Notes: generated by a model not told the origin, from the letters alone. Counted from the first letter of the stretch, positions 1-6,432 are shown. The stretch is 8,635 nt of DNA from Hyphomicrobiales bacterium (GCA_028290125.1 JAQGKM010000420.1:1-8635), one strand, 5' to 3'. Program-made: numbers and translations.

Positions 1-484
1 CGGCGTGGTCCGAACCCTTCAGGAAATAATCCGGGCGATCGTAAGGATTGAGCGGCTCGATCAGCAACGTGACGCTGGCGCGCTCCGCCTTTTCGCAAGC
101 GTCGCTCATATTGGCGAGGAAGGTCGCGCGCGCGGCGTCGGGCGAAACGCCGTTGAGCACGCCGGACAGACAATGCAGCGTCTTGGCGCCAAGCTCATGC
201 GCATATTCGAGACCGCGCGCGACGCTGTCGGCGAACGCCTGCTCGCGCCCGGGCAAAGCCGCAAAGCCGAACACGACCGCGCCGCCCGGCGGCGCATTGA
301 TGCCGGTCATCGGCACGCCAACATCCTTCAGCCGCTTGCGAATGTCCTGCGCTGGAATGTCGTAGGGAAATTGGCACTCGACGGCCTCAAACCCGGCCCG
401 CGCCGCCGCGTCGATCCGGTCGAGGAACGGCGATTCGCAAAACAGCATCGAGATATTGGCGCAAAAGCGGAGATGACGATCCAT
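1..484 (-). CDS. hyi: Hydroxypyruvate isomerase, N-terminal part (cut by left edge)
   Basis: Only the first 161 codons are present; the family is about 260 residues. These enzymes are cytosolic TIM barrels (xylose isomerase-like) that interconvert hydroxypyruvate and tartronate semialdehyde in glyoxylate/glycerate metabolism. The N-terminus reads FCANISMLFCESPFLDRI, followed by FPYDIPA near residues 39-45, ALPGRE near 76-81 and LLIEPLNPYDRPDYFL near 140-155. This order matches Hyi closely. Glu143 in LIEPLN corresponds to the conserved catalytic/metal-region glutamate of the family. The ATG at 484 is preceded by AAGG nine bases upstream. PilZ gene 525-812 ends 40 bp upstream on the same strand, but no functional link is evident. 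The relative OtnI (2-oxo-tetronate isomerase) is the main alternative; the LIEPLN-x-x-D-x-P segment fits Hyi better. The usual partners gcl and glxR are not in the window and could lie to the left. Confidence 0.85.
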   Translation of the reverse strand, partial: MDRHLRFCANISMLFCESPFLDRIDAAARAGFEAVECQFPYDIPAQDIRKRLKDVGVPMTGINAPPGGAVVFGFAALPGREQAFADSVARGLEYAHELGAKTLHCLSGVLNGVSPDAARATFLANMSDACEKAERASVTLLIEPLNPYDRPDYFLKGSDHA

Positions 485-524
485 GATGCGCGACCTTAGC
501 AAAGCCGCGTCGCGCGGCCAATGC

Positions 525-812
525 TCAGGGCGGCGCGCCTGCGTCGGTTTCGAAATCGACCCCGATCCGATCGCCGCTGCGCCAGCGCACGCGGGCGCCG
601 TGGAGCCGGTTGCGCGATGGAATTTCAAGTTGAAAACGGTCGGGCGCGTTGGCGACGCCCGAACCCCTCAGGCAGGCGCCCAAATCTGACAGGTCGCGGA
701 CATCGCATTCGAGCAAGGGGCCCGCGCTATTGCAGGAAATGCGCCCCAGCAGGAGCGTGCGCCGGCGTCGGTCGCCCCGCCGCTCGTCGGGTTTGGTTTC
801 GGAAATGATCAT
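525..812 (-). CDS. Short single-domain PilZ protein
   Basis: This 95-residue protein is essentially one PilZ domain, the module that in many bacteria binds cyclic di-GMP and controls motility, exopolysaccharide or other outputs. An arginine-rich N-terminus (R11 to R18) supplies possible RxxxR pairs (R11/R15, R12/R16). The second PilZ motif D/NxSxxG is D40-L-S42-D-L-G45. The strand region FQLEIPSRNR and the closing VRWRSGDRIGVDF are typical of alphaproteobacterial short PilZ proteins. No signal peptide or membrane segment is seen, so it should be cytosolic. The ATG at 812 has no clear Shine-Dalgarno sequence, so initiation may be weak or depend on another feature. It lies 150 bp downstream of a second PilZ gene that aligns with it without gaps across the C-terminal half of the domain. 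The output partner cannot be told from the sequence. Confidence 0.8.
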   Translation of the reverse strand: MIISETKPDERRGDRRRRTLLLGRISCNSAGPLLECDVRDLSDLGACLRGSGVANAPDRFQLEIPSRNRLHGARVRWRSGDRIGVDFETDAGAPP

Positions 813-962
813 GATGAAAACGGGCTCGGGCTGAAAACAATTTCAACCTGCCCCCCGCAGCCCAACAAAGACCTGACAAGATCTCGCGGATTTTCAATAT
901 CGAGACGAGACGCGAGCCAAGCTCCCGCGCACGCTTAGCTTTTTACTTGATAAAAAATTTGG

Positions 963-1382
963 TCAGCGCTGCCACTCGGAATGGCCGAGATCCGTCAGGC
1001 GGCGCACGAGGTCGGCCACGCGCCGCCTGAGCACGGCGTTTTCGTTGCGCAACGAATAGAGCTCGTCGGCTGCCGTTCCCTGTTCGACGGCGGCCTTGAC
1101 GCTGTCATCGATGAACTGGACGCCGGCGGCGTCCTTGGTGCGCCAACGCAACATGACGCGGTAGGTCTTGTTGCGCGTCGGCACCTCAAGATCGAAGGCG
1201 CCGGGCAGGCTCAGGCCCTCGTTCAGCGTCAGCCTTGCGCCGGTCTCGGAAATATTTCGGATCTGGCAATCGATCGCCGAGCGGCCGCCGTTGAAAATGG
1301 CGCGGGCGCCAAGAATCGTCCGCACGCGCTCGGCGCGCGCGGGGGTGCTTTTCTCGACGACGGTTTCCTGCTCTCGACTCAT
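963..1382 (-). CDS. PilZ-domain protein with C-terminal leucine zipper
   Basis: A 139-residue protein with a PilZ domain over about residues 16-92 and a coiled coil over 105-133. The second PilZ motif is intact (N43-I-S45-E-T-G48), and FDLEVPTRNK plus LRWRTKDAAGVQF match the neighbouring PilZ protein. The first motif is not canonical: RAERVRT has no strict RxxxR spacing, so cyclic di-GMP binding is uncertain. The tail has leucines at 111, 118, 125 and 132, exactly seven apart, with L108, N115, V122 and L129 at the other core position, as expected of a parallel dimeric coiled coil. I infer a cytosolic homodimer or a partner-binding zipper. A weak AGGT precedes the ATG at 1382. The 105-bp gap upstream, towards the MFS gene, contains an 11-bp palindrome (CTTTGACAAAG, 1429-1439) and probably the promoter, though no convincing promoter boxes could be assigned. 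Confidence 0.8.
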   Translation of the reverse strand: MSREQETVVEKSTPARAERVRTILGARAIFNGGRSAIDCQIRNISETGARLTLNEGLSLPGAFDLEVPTRNKTYRVMLRWRTKDAAGVQFIDDSVKAAVEQGTAADELYSLRNENAVLRRRVADLVRRLTDLGHSEWQR

Positions 1383-1487
1383 GAACGTGACCTACAACTT
1401 GACCTGAGTCGCAAGTGTGGACCAACAGCTTTGACAAAGACTTAATTTCCGCCAAAAACCTTTGAATATCAACAGTTACGCTTAGTC

Positions 1488-2678
1488 CTAGCGGCGGTCT
1501 TTCGGCCAGCTTCGTTGCACCGCCGCAGCGGCCGCGACCAGCGCCAGGGCGACCACGGCGAACACGCCGCCAACGCCCGTGAAAGCCGCGAGCAGGCTGG
1601 CCGAAAACGGCAGCACGACCTGCCCCACCCGGTTGCCCGTGAGCCGCAGCGACAGCGCGGTCGCCCGCACATTGGCGGGCGCGAGCTCGACCATGCCGGA
1701 AAAGGCCAGCGTCGAGGAGGCGCCGAGCCCGTAGCCGATCGCGACCGAGGCGATGTAGAGCATCCAAAGCGGCGCGGGGAAGGCCAGCACGACAAGCCCC
1801 GCGGCGGCGAGCAGCATCGAGCCGATGGTCAGCGGAATGCGGCCGAAAATGCGGAACAGGCTCACATAGGCGAAACGCGAGGCCATGGAGGCGATGGCGC
1901 GCACCATGAGCAGCCAGCCGATCTGGCTCGCGTCGATGTGCCGCTCGGCGCCGAGCAGCGGCATGTAGACAACCATCAGGTCGAACACCGTCACGGTCAT
2001 GACGCTGGCGAAGACGATGGCCGGCAGGCCCTTCAGATTGAAGATGGCGAGCACGCCGAGGCGCTCCTCATCCGCCGCGCGCGGCGGCTTCGGCGGCGCG
2101 CTGCGCAACGTCAGGCTCGTCACGAGGCTCGCGAGCGCGACGAAGACGCCGAGCAGGAAAAGCAGGTTGGTCGGCGCGACGCGCGCGTCGCCGGCGGCGA
2201 GGCCCATCACGAACGGCCCAAGCCCCTGCCCCACCGCAAGGCCCATCATGTAATAGCCGAACACGGCCTCGCGGCTCTTCGGCCCCGCAGTGCGCACCGA
2301 GATGACCTGATGGGCCGCCATGCAGAGCAGGTGCCCGATGCCAAGGACGACATTGGCGAACAACAGCTGAAATTTGCCGTCGGGCGCCAGCCACAGCATC
2401 AGGCTGCCGATGAGGATGAAGACAGCGCCGCCCTGCGCCGCGCGGCTGTCGTGGCCGCGATCCATCATCTTGCCGATCGGGATGGCGAACAGCACCGGCA
2501 ACATGGCGAAGCTGGCCGCGATGATGCCGATCCACACGACCGGGATCTCGATCTCGAGCGCACGATAGGACGTGCCCACGCGCACCAGCGGGATGATCAT
2601 CTGCACGAGAACGGAATGAAGAAAAAGCGGGACGAGAAGCCAGACATCTATGTCGTGGTCGTGCTTGCGTCCGAACAA
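1488..2678 (-). CDS. Major facilitator superfamily transporter
   Basis: A 396-residue inner-membrane protein with about twelve hydrophobic helices in two halves joined by a charged cytoplasmic loop (about residues 192-212, rich in Pro, Arg, Asp and Glu). MFS motif A is clear between helices 2 and 3: G69-K-M-M-D73-R-G75-H-D-S-R79. The second half carries a degenerate counterpart around RFAYVSLFRIFGR (268-280). Such proteins are usually proton-coupled secondary transporters; the substrate cannot be read from the sequence. The start is TTG at 2678, the only start codon between the upstream in-frame stop (TAG, 2712-2714) and helix 1. It is preceded by a long purine run including AGAGGG at suitable spacing. 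The first ATG, at residue 27, would cut into helix 1. HdeD-like gene 2749-3339 ends 70 bp upstream, so read-through from that pair is possible. Confidence 0.85.
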   Translation of the reverse strand: MFGRKHDHDIDVWLLVPLFLHSVLVQMIIPLVRVGTSYRALEIEIPVVWIGIIAASFAMLPVLFAIPIGKMMDRGHDSRAAQGGAVFILIGSLMLWLAPDGKFQLLFANVVLGIGHLLCMAAHQVISVRTAGPKSREAVFGYYMMGLAVGQGLGPFVMGLAAGDARVAPTNLLFLLGVFVALASLVTSLTLRSAPPKPPRAADEERLGVLAIFNLKGLPAIVFASVMTVTVFDLMVVYMPLLGAERHIDASQIGWLLMVRAIASMASRFAYVSLFRIFGRIPLTIGSMLLAAAGLVVLAFPAPLWMLYIASVAIGYGLGASSTLAFSGMVELAPANVRATALSLRLTGNRVGQVVLPFSASLLAAFTGVGGVFAVVALALVAAAAAVQRSWPKDRR

Positions 2679-2748
2679 GGTCGAGCCCTCTGCTTTCTTC
2701 TTCCCCCGTGTCTAGAGCAGTGGCCCGCCGATGCAAGCGGAGGCGGCG

Positions 2749-3339
2749 TCAACCCTGCGCATTGCGCAGCTTGAAGCCCGCCGCCACCAGGACGATGCCG
2801 AACAGGATCGCGTAGGCGCCGAGCCACCAGGCGAGCACGACGGTGCCGACGAGCGGCGCGGCGATCAGCATCACGCCCCACACCATCGAGAGGATGCCGC
2901 CGAGCGCCAGCCAGAGCCGCCCATGCGGCGGACTGAAGCGAAACGCCGCCGCCAGCAGAAAGCCGCCCGACATCAGCGCCCAGACGCCGGTGACGATCAC
3001 GAAGGCGAGGATCGCGCCGGCCGGGAACGCGAGGGCGAGAACGCCCATCGCGAGGCTCAGCACGGCTTCCGCCAGCAGGAACCACCAGCGCCCATCGGCA
3101 TGCGACATGCGAAAGGCCGTGAACAGACCGATGACGCCATCGACGATCAGGTAGACGGCGAACAGCAGCGCCAGCGACAGCAGCAAGGCGCCGGGCGACA
3201 CGAAGGCGATGACGCCGAACAGGATGGCGATGACGCCACGCAGCGCCAGCGTCCACCAATGCGCCGCCATCGCGCCGCCAAGCGATCCGGGCGCCGGAGG
3301 CGTCCGCAGAGAGCCTTGGTCCTCACCCGATATCGCCAT
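2749..3339 (-). CDS. HdeD family (DUF308) membrane protein
   Basis: A 196-residue protein with about six transmembrane helices after a short polar N-terminus (residues 1-26). A two-helix unit appears three times, each with a similar G-rich core: RGVIAILFGVIAFVSPG (34-50), EAVLSLAMGVLALAFPAG (91-108) and GGILSMVWGVMLIAAPLVG (147-165). This internal triplication is characteristic of the DUF308/HdeD family. E. coli HdeD is an inner-membrane protein linked to acid resistance at high cell density; in alphaproteobacteria the role is mostly unproven, so only the family is assigned. The ATG at 3339 has a strong GGGAGG five bases upstream. The AHSA1-domain gene ends 18 bp upstream, so the two are probably co-transcribed and could form a stress-related pair (inference). 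Confidence 0.85.
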   Translation of the reverse strand: MAISGEDQGSLRTPPAPGSLGGAMAAHWWTLALRGVIAILFGVIAFVSPGALLLSLALLFAVYLIVDGVIGLFTAFRMSHADGRWWFLLAEAVLSLAMGVLALAFPAGAILAFVIVTGVWALMSGGFLLAAAFRFSPPHGRLWLALGGILSMVWGVMLIAAPLVGTVVLAWWLGAYAILFGIVLVAAGFKLRNAQG

Positions 3340-3357
3340 GTCCGCCTCCCTGCTTCG

Positions 3358-3840
3358 TCATGCGCCTTTGTGCACGGACTCGACCAGCGCCTTGAACCGG
3401 TCTGCCATCTGCGCCCAGCCGTCGTGAAAACCCATCTTCTCGTGCGCGTCGCGATCCTCTGCCGTCCAGTGCAGCGCGCGCGCGACGTAGAGCGTCTGCT
3501 CGCCCTGCGGTTCGAAGGTCGTGACGCAGGTCATGAATGCTTTGCGCGACGGCACCCAGGCGCGCACATAGGCGTCGGTGAAGACGAGCCGCTGCGGCGA
3601 CACGTCGAGGAACACGCCTTCGGACGGAAACTCCTTGTCGTCCATTTTCATCAGGAGGCGAAAGACGCCGCCCGGACGCAGGTCCATTTCGCATTCCGGC
3701 ACGCTCATGCCATGCGGCCCCCACCAATGGGTGATTTGCGCGGGATCGGTCCATACGCGGAACGCCGTCGCACAGGGCGCGGCGATGGTGCGCGATACTG
3801 AAAGTTCAAAGCCGTTGGTATCATCGCTACGCGCATTCAC
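3358..3840 (-). CDS. AHSA1-type SRPBCC domain protein
   Basis: A single SRPBCC (START-like/Bet v1-like) domain of the AHSA1 subfamily, 160 residues from the chosen start. Family marks are FELSVSRTIAAP, then FRVWTDPAQITHWWGPHGM, the central strands VFLDVSPQRLVFTDAY, and the closing helix MGFHDGWAQMADRFKALV. These folds form a hydrophobic pocket for a ligand or client; most bacterial members have no proven function. No signal peptide or membrane segment is present. The start is uncertain: ATG codons at 3873, 3858 and 3846 are in frame but have no usable ribosome site, whereas GTG at 3840 has GGAGA six bases upstream and leaves the usual short lead before the domain. The longest form would be 171 residues. 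It heads a likely two-gene unit with the HdeD-like gene. The gap upstream (3841-3942) holds a tandem TCGAAAA pair (3902-3915) and a TTGACC box on the minus strand (3925-3920), possible promoter parts. Confidence 0.85.
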   Translation of the reverse strand: MNARSDDTNGFELSVSRTIAAPCATAFRVWTDPAQITHWWGPHGMSVPECEMDLRPGGVFRLLMKMDDKEFPSEGVFLDVSPQRLVFTDAYVRAWVPSRKAFMTCVTTFEPQGEQTLYVARALHWTAEDRDAHEKMGFHDGWAQMADRFKALVESVHKGA

Positions 3841-3930
3841 GAGCATTCTCCGGATCATGACGGTTGGAGGCATCGGGCGCGAAGCATGCCCGTAGCTTTC
3901 CTCGAAAATCGAAAATTCCGGTCAAAGTTG

Positions 3931-3958
3931 CAGCGCAGCCGCTCATTGCGGCGCGCTG
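3931..3958 (-). terminator. Hairpin at the end of TctC-type gene 1
   Basis: CAGCGC-A-GCCGC, loop TCATT, GCGGC-GCGCTG: eleven paired bases with one bulged A. It overlaps the stop codon of the receptor gene, which sits in the loop. No T-run follows on the transcribed strand, so it may be a non-canonical terminator or an mRNA 3'-end stabiliser rather than a classical intrinsic terminator. Confidence 0.4.
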
Positions 3959-4983
3959 ACGCCCTTGCGCAAGTCGGCCACGAGTTCAGGCGGCGCCGCA
4001 TACAGCCTTGTGACAAGCGCCTGCACGTCGTCGCCGCTTTGCGGCATGACATCCAGACTGGCCTTCTCGGCTTCCGCGCGCAATTCGGAATCGTTCAGCA
4101 CGTCGAGAAAAGCCTTGCGAAGAGCCGCGACACGTTCGCCCGGCGCGCCCGGCGGCAGGAAGAACGGACGGCTGATCGAGCCCTGCTGCAGGAAGACGTC
4201 CATCGCCTGCTTCTGCCGATCGGTGCGGGCGAAATCCATGATCAGCGGCACGCCGGCGGACTTCAGCACGGGAATGCTCTTGGTGTCCTGCTGCACCAGC
4301 ACCTTCACCAGCGAATCGGGCTTCATCACATCGGGATATTGCTGCCTGGCGCTCGACCAGAGCAGGCCGCAGACGCCCTGCACCTCGTTGCGCTGGATCG
4401 CGAGGCTCACTTCGTTCGAGCCCTTGTAGCCGGCGATCAGTTTGAGCTTCACGCCGAGGATGTGCTTTTCCATCACCGGATAATCGACGAGCGCGCTGCC
4501 CGGTCCGGTGCCGCCGACGACGAGCTCCTTGTCGAATAGGTCCGCATAGGATTGCACGCCGGCGTCCTTGCGCGTGATGCAGACGGAGGTGTCCGCATTG
4601 GCGTTGCCGAGGAAGTTGAACTTGCGCGGATCGTAGGTCGAAAGATCGGCGCCGCTCATCAACGGATCGAACAGGGCGGTCGACAGCACGACCGCCATGG
4701 CGGTGCCGTCCTTCGGCGCCAGCGAATACATGTGGCGCGCCGCCGCGAGGCTGCCAGCGCCGGGCATGTTCTGCACGACGATCGAGGGCGCGCCGGGAAT
4801 GTGCCTGGCGAAATGCCGGCCGAGCAGACGCGCGTAGAGATCCACGCCGCCGCCCGAAGCCGAGCCGGCGATGATCGTCACGGTCTTGCCCTTGTAGAAG
4901 GCGGCGGCGTCCTGCGCTGTCGCATGAGGGAGGCTGGCGGCCATGGCGGCGGCGGCGAGCAATGCAGTGGACAACAGGCGCAT
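3943..4983 (-). CDS. TctC/Bug-type periplasmic solute-binding receptor (1)
   Basis: A 346-residue extracytoplasmic receptor of the tripartite tricarboxylate transporter (TTT) family. The N-terminus is a Sec signal peptide: basic MR, a hydrophobic Leu/Ala core, and a probable cleavage near ATA-Q24. The mature protein starts with the family pattern AAFYKGKTVTIIAG, then GGGVDLYAR (44-52), HIPGAPSIVVQNMPGAGS (61-78) and LAPKDGT (88-94). The C-terminal part carries TDRQKQAMDVFL and SRPFFLPPGAPGERVAALRK. Family members bind carboxylates or related small molecules and pass them to a TctA/TctB membrane pair; neither is in this window, and the ligand is unknown. There are exactly two cysteines in the mature chain (C135 and C205). 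The ATG at 4983 is chosen over a start at 5052 because GGGAGGA lies just upstream and the signal peptide begins there. It is the last gene of the binding-protein cluster and is followed by a hairpin overlapping its stop codon. Confidence 0.88.
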   Translation of the reverse strand: MRLLSTALLAAAAMAASLPHATAQDAAAFYKGKTVTIIAGSASGGGVDLYARLLGRHFARHIPGAPSIVVQNMPGAGSLAAARHMYSLAPKDGTAMAVVLSTALFDPLMSGADLSTYDPRKFNFLGNANADTSVCITRKDAGVQSYADLFDKELVVGGTGPGSALVDYPVMEKHILGVKLKLIAGYKGSNEVSLAIQRNEVQGVCGLLWSSARQQYPDVMKPDSLVKVLVQQDTKSIPVLKSAGVPLIMDFARTDRQKQAMDVFLQQGSISRPFFLPPGAPGERVAALRKAFLDVLNDSELRAEAEKASLDVMPQSGDDVQALVTRLYAAPPELVADLRKGVSAPQ

Positions 4984-5015
4984 GAATCCTCCCTCGACGT
5001 CGGCCCTTTGCGGGC

Positions 5016-5046
5016 TCTCGCGCCATTGTGCAGCAATGGCGCGAGA
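5016..5046. repeat. Perfect 13-bp inverted repeat between DUF2188 and TctC genes
   Basis: The arms at 5016-5028 (TCTCGCGCCATTG) and 5034-5046 match perfectly with a five-base loop TGCAG. A smaller GCCC/GGGC hairpin (5003-5015) abuts it. The element lies 31 bases after the DUF2188 stop and 32 bases before the receptor ATG. There is no T-run on either strand. It could be a processing or stability hairpin that sets the relative level of the receptor mRNA, a terminator of the upstream gene, or a protein-binding site. The symmetry is certain; the function is inferred. Confidence 0.6.
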
Positions 5047-5077
5047 CGTCAAAGAGAGAGCGGGCGGGGAGTGGCGA

Positions 5078-5317
5078 TCAGCCCTTCACGTCGGCTTCCG
5101 GACGATCATGACCGGAGGCGATCTCCTGTTTCCAGTGGCCATCCTTGTCGGCATAGGAAATGCCGGTGTCTTCGCCCGGGATGGCCTGCTCGCGCGCGGC
5201 GCGCTCGGCGGCCTTGCGGGCTTCATCGTGGCTCGCGAAAGTTTCCGACCATGCGCCATCGACGCGATAGGCCCAGCCGCCGTCATGTTCGGCGATCTCG
5301 TAAACGACCTTGGTCAT
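5078..5317 (-). CDS. DUF2188 family small protein
   Basis: A 79-residue cytosolic-looking protein beginning MTKVVYEIAEHDGGWAYRVD, then SHDEARKAAERAAREQ, then SYADKDGHWKQE. The HDGGWAYRVDG strand pair followed by an Ala/Arg-rich helix (about residues 28-45) is the pattern of DUF2188, a small domain of unknown function common in proteobacteria. The start is the ATG at 5317, which has AGGAGGA six bases upstream; a longer in-frame extension to 5515 would run backwards through the hairpin region and into the binding-protein gene and is not credible. It sits between two solute-binding protein genes on the same strand, yet hairpins lie on both sides, so it may be expressed at its own level. No function can be assigned. 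Confidence 0.75.
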   Translation of the reverse strand: MTKVVYEIAEHDGGWAYRVDGAWSETFASHDEARKAAERAAREQAIPGEDTGISYADKDGHWKQEIASGHDRPEADVKG

Positions 5318-5338
5318 GAAGCTTCCTCCTGAAAATGG

Positions 5339-5352
5339 TGCGCGATCGCGCA
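5339..5352. promoter_or_regulatory. 14-bp perfect palindrome upstream of DUF2188 gene
   Basis: TGCGCGATCGCGCA is fully self-complementary and lies 21 bases before the DUF2188 ATG, between its ribosome site and the hairpins that follow the binding-protein gene. A symmetric site in this place could be an operator. In GC-rich DNA such palindromes also arise by chance, so the functional claim is weak. Confidence 0.3.
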
Positions 5353-5363
5353 GGGAGGAAACA

Positions 5364-5410
5364 GCCCGGATCGCGGGCGGTTCCGCCGGAGCCTGCGCCG
5401 CGGCGGAACC
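5364..5410 (-). terminator. Tandem hairpins after the NMT1-like binding-protein gene
   Basis: Five bases past the stop codon (TAG, 5418-5416 on the minus strand) is a stem of ten perfect pairs (GGTTCCGCCG at 5379-5388 with 5401-5410, loop of 12). A second stem, GCCCG/CGGGC with a five-base loop (5364-5378), follows directly and is succeeded on the transcript by TGTTTCC. This is the most terminator-like structure in the cluster, though the T-run is short. Confidence 0.45.
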
Positions 5411-5415
5411 TTGGC

Positions 5416-6351
5416 CTATTCGGCGGCCGGACGGTGCGCCTGCTCCTGCACCAGGACGTTGACGAGGCTGAGCGGAGACTCCGTCTCCTCCAGCATGCCC
5501 CAGCTCTTGACCCACTCGGCCGTGCGCTCAAGCTCGGCCTGCGGGATCGGCGCCGGATCGCAGACGACGATGCGGCCCGCGCGCAGGTCGGCGCTCGTCA
5601 GCTTGGCGATCTCCGGGTCCTTCGCCTTGTGGTAGTCGATGAAATACTGGAGGTACTTCGTCTTGTCGGCGTTGATGCGCTTCACCGCTTCCTTCACGGC
5701 GCGGTTGAAGCGCGCATAGGTGTCGGCGTCGACCTTGTCGGAGGCGACTTCGGTGCCGTGGTAGAAGGCCGAGCAGATCACGCGGCAGCCGTTCTTTTCG
5801 GCGAGCGAGATGTAGGGCTCCGTCAGCGTCGCGGCTTCGATCGTGCCGTTCATCATGGCGTTGTAGCGGTTGCGCGAGCCCGACGGCGCCGGCACGACCT
5901 TGATGAGATCGCGCGGCAGGAAGCCGCTCAGCAGATGCAGCGCGAGGTAATGCGTGCCGGCGTAGAACGGCACGCCGACCGTCTTGTTGGCGAGCTGCTG
6001 CGCCGTATAGACGTCACTGTCTGGGCGCACGACGATCGCCGCATATGTCACGATGCCGCGACGGCCGAGCTGGCGCGAGCCGACGCTGGTGTCTTCCACG
6101 CGACAGTAATTGCCCCATTCGCAGGCGTTGTACATGTCCGCCTTGCCCTGCTCGAGCAGCTTGCCGTGGCTGCCGAACGGATTGACGCCGAGCGGATTGC
6201 TGGCGTCCTTGGCGACTTCCTTGACGCCGGCCTCATCGCGGTCGGCCCATTCGATCTCGATGCCTTCCTGTTCGAAAAGTCCCTCGTTATAGGCCACAAG
6301 TTCGGGAAGCCCCTGGAAGGGCGATGTGGATTCGAGCACCAGTTTCTTCAT
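5416..6351 (-). CDS. NMT1/THI5-like ABC-type substrate-binding protein lacking a signal peptide
   Basis: A 311-residue type-2 periplasmic-binding-protein fold of the NMT1/THI5-like (SsuA/TauA-related) group. It opens directly with the first strand, MKKLVLESTSPFQGLPELVA, then YNEGLFEQEGIEIEWADRDE. Further marks are the EQGKADMYNACEWG segment (67-80), SYAAI-like VTYAAIVVRPDS (101-112), the domain-2 entry LANKTVGVPFYAGTHYLALH (120-139), and ATLTEPYISLAEKNGC (174-189). Family members bind small organic ligands for ABC import, but no permease or ATPase is nearby. There is no signal peptide; an upstream in-frame start at 6417 adds 22 polar residues and still gives none. The ATG at 6351 has GGGAG ten bases upstream. 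Five cysteines (77, 83, 189, 193, 264) would be unusual for an oxidised periplasmic protein and fit a cytosolic location. It lies 81 bp after TctC-type gene 2. The ligand is unknown, and it may be an enzyme or sensor rather than a transporter part. Confidence 0.8.
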   Translation of the reverse strand: MKKLVLESTSPFQGLPELVAYNEGLFEQEGIEIEWADRDEAGVKEVAKDASNPLGVNPFGSHGKLLEQGKADMYNACEWGNYCRVEDTSVGSRQLGRRGIVTYAAIVVRPDSDVYTAQQLANKTVGVPFYAGTHYLALHLLSGFLPRDLIKVVPAPSGSRNRYNAMMNGTIEAATLTEPYISLAEKNGCRVICSAFYHGTEVASDKVDADTYARFNRAVKEAVKRINADKTKYLQYFIDYHKAKDPEIAKLTSADLRAGRIVVCDPAPIPQAELERTAEWVKSWGMLEETESPLSLVNVLVQEQAHRPAAE

Positions 6352-6387
6352 GGCTTGGAGTCTCCCGCGTGGGTTTTCGAATGCGTC

Positions 6388-6415
6388 GCCCGTCGTCTCC
6401 CACATCGCGACGGGC
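6388..6415 (-). terminator. Hairpin between TctC-type gene 2 and the NMT1-like gene
   Basis: GCCCGTCG (6388-6395) pairs with CGACGGGC (6408-6415) across a 12-base loop, 17 bases after the TctC-type gene 2 stop. No T-run follows. It may attenuate read-through into the next gene or stabilise the upstream message. Confidence 0.35.
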
Positions 6416-6432
6416 ACATGGACAAGAGGCGC

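Noticed and set aside
930..962. AT-rich 6-bp inverted repeat (TTTTTA/TAAAAA) after the zipper PilZ gene
   Set aside because: A-T pairs only and a weak stem; not convincing as a terminator.
1515..2774. 419-codon open frame on the plus strand
   Set aside because: It is antisense to the MFS gene, and its product is dominated by Arg, His, Glu, Asp and Gln with no domain. Long antisense frames are expected in GC-rich coding DNA.
2731..3801. 356-codon open frame on the plus strand
   Set aside because: Runs antisense through both the HdeD and AHSA1 genes, with low-complexity charged composition.
3886..4539. 217-codon open frame on the plus strand
   Set aside because: Antisense to the first TctC receptor, without a family match or ribosome site.
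4984..5052. Upstream start for TctC receptor 1
   Set aside because: It would add 23 polar residues before the signal peptide and read through the inverted repeat; the ATG at 4983 has an excellent ribosome site.
5318..5515. N-terminal extension of the DUF2188 protein to 145 residues
   Set aside because: It would cover the hairpins and overlap the 3' end of the binding-protein gene; the ATG at 5317 has AGGAGGA at ideal spacing.
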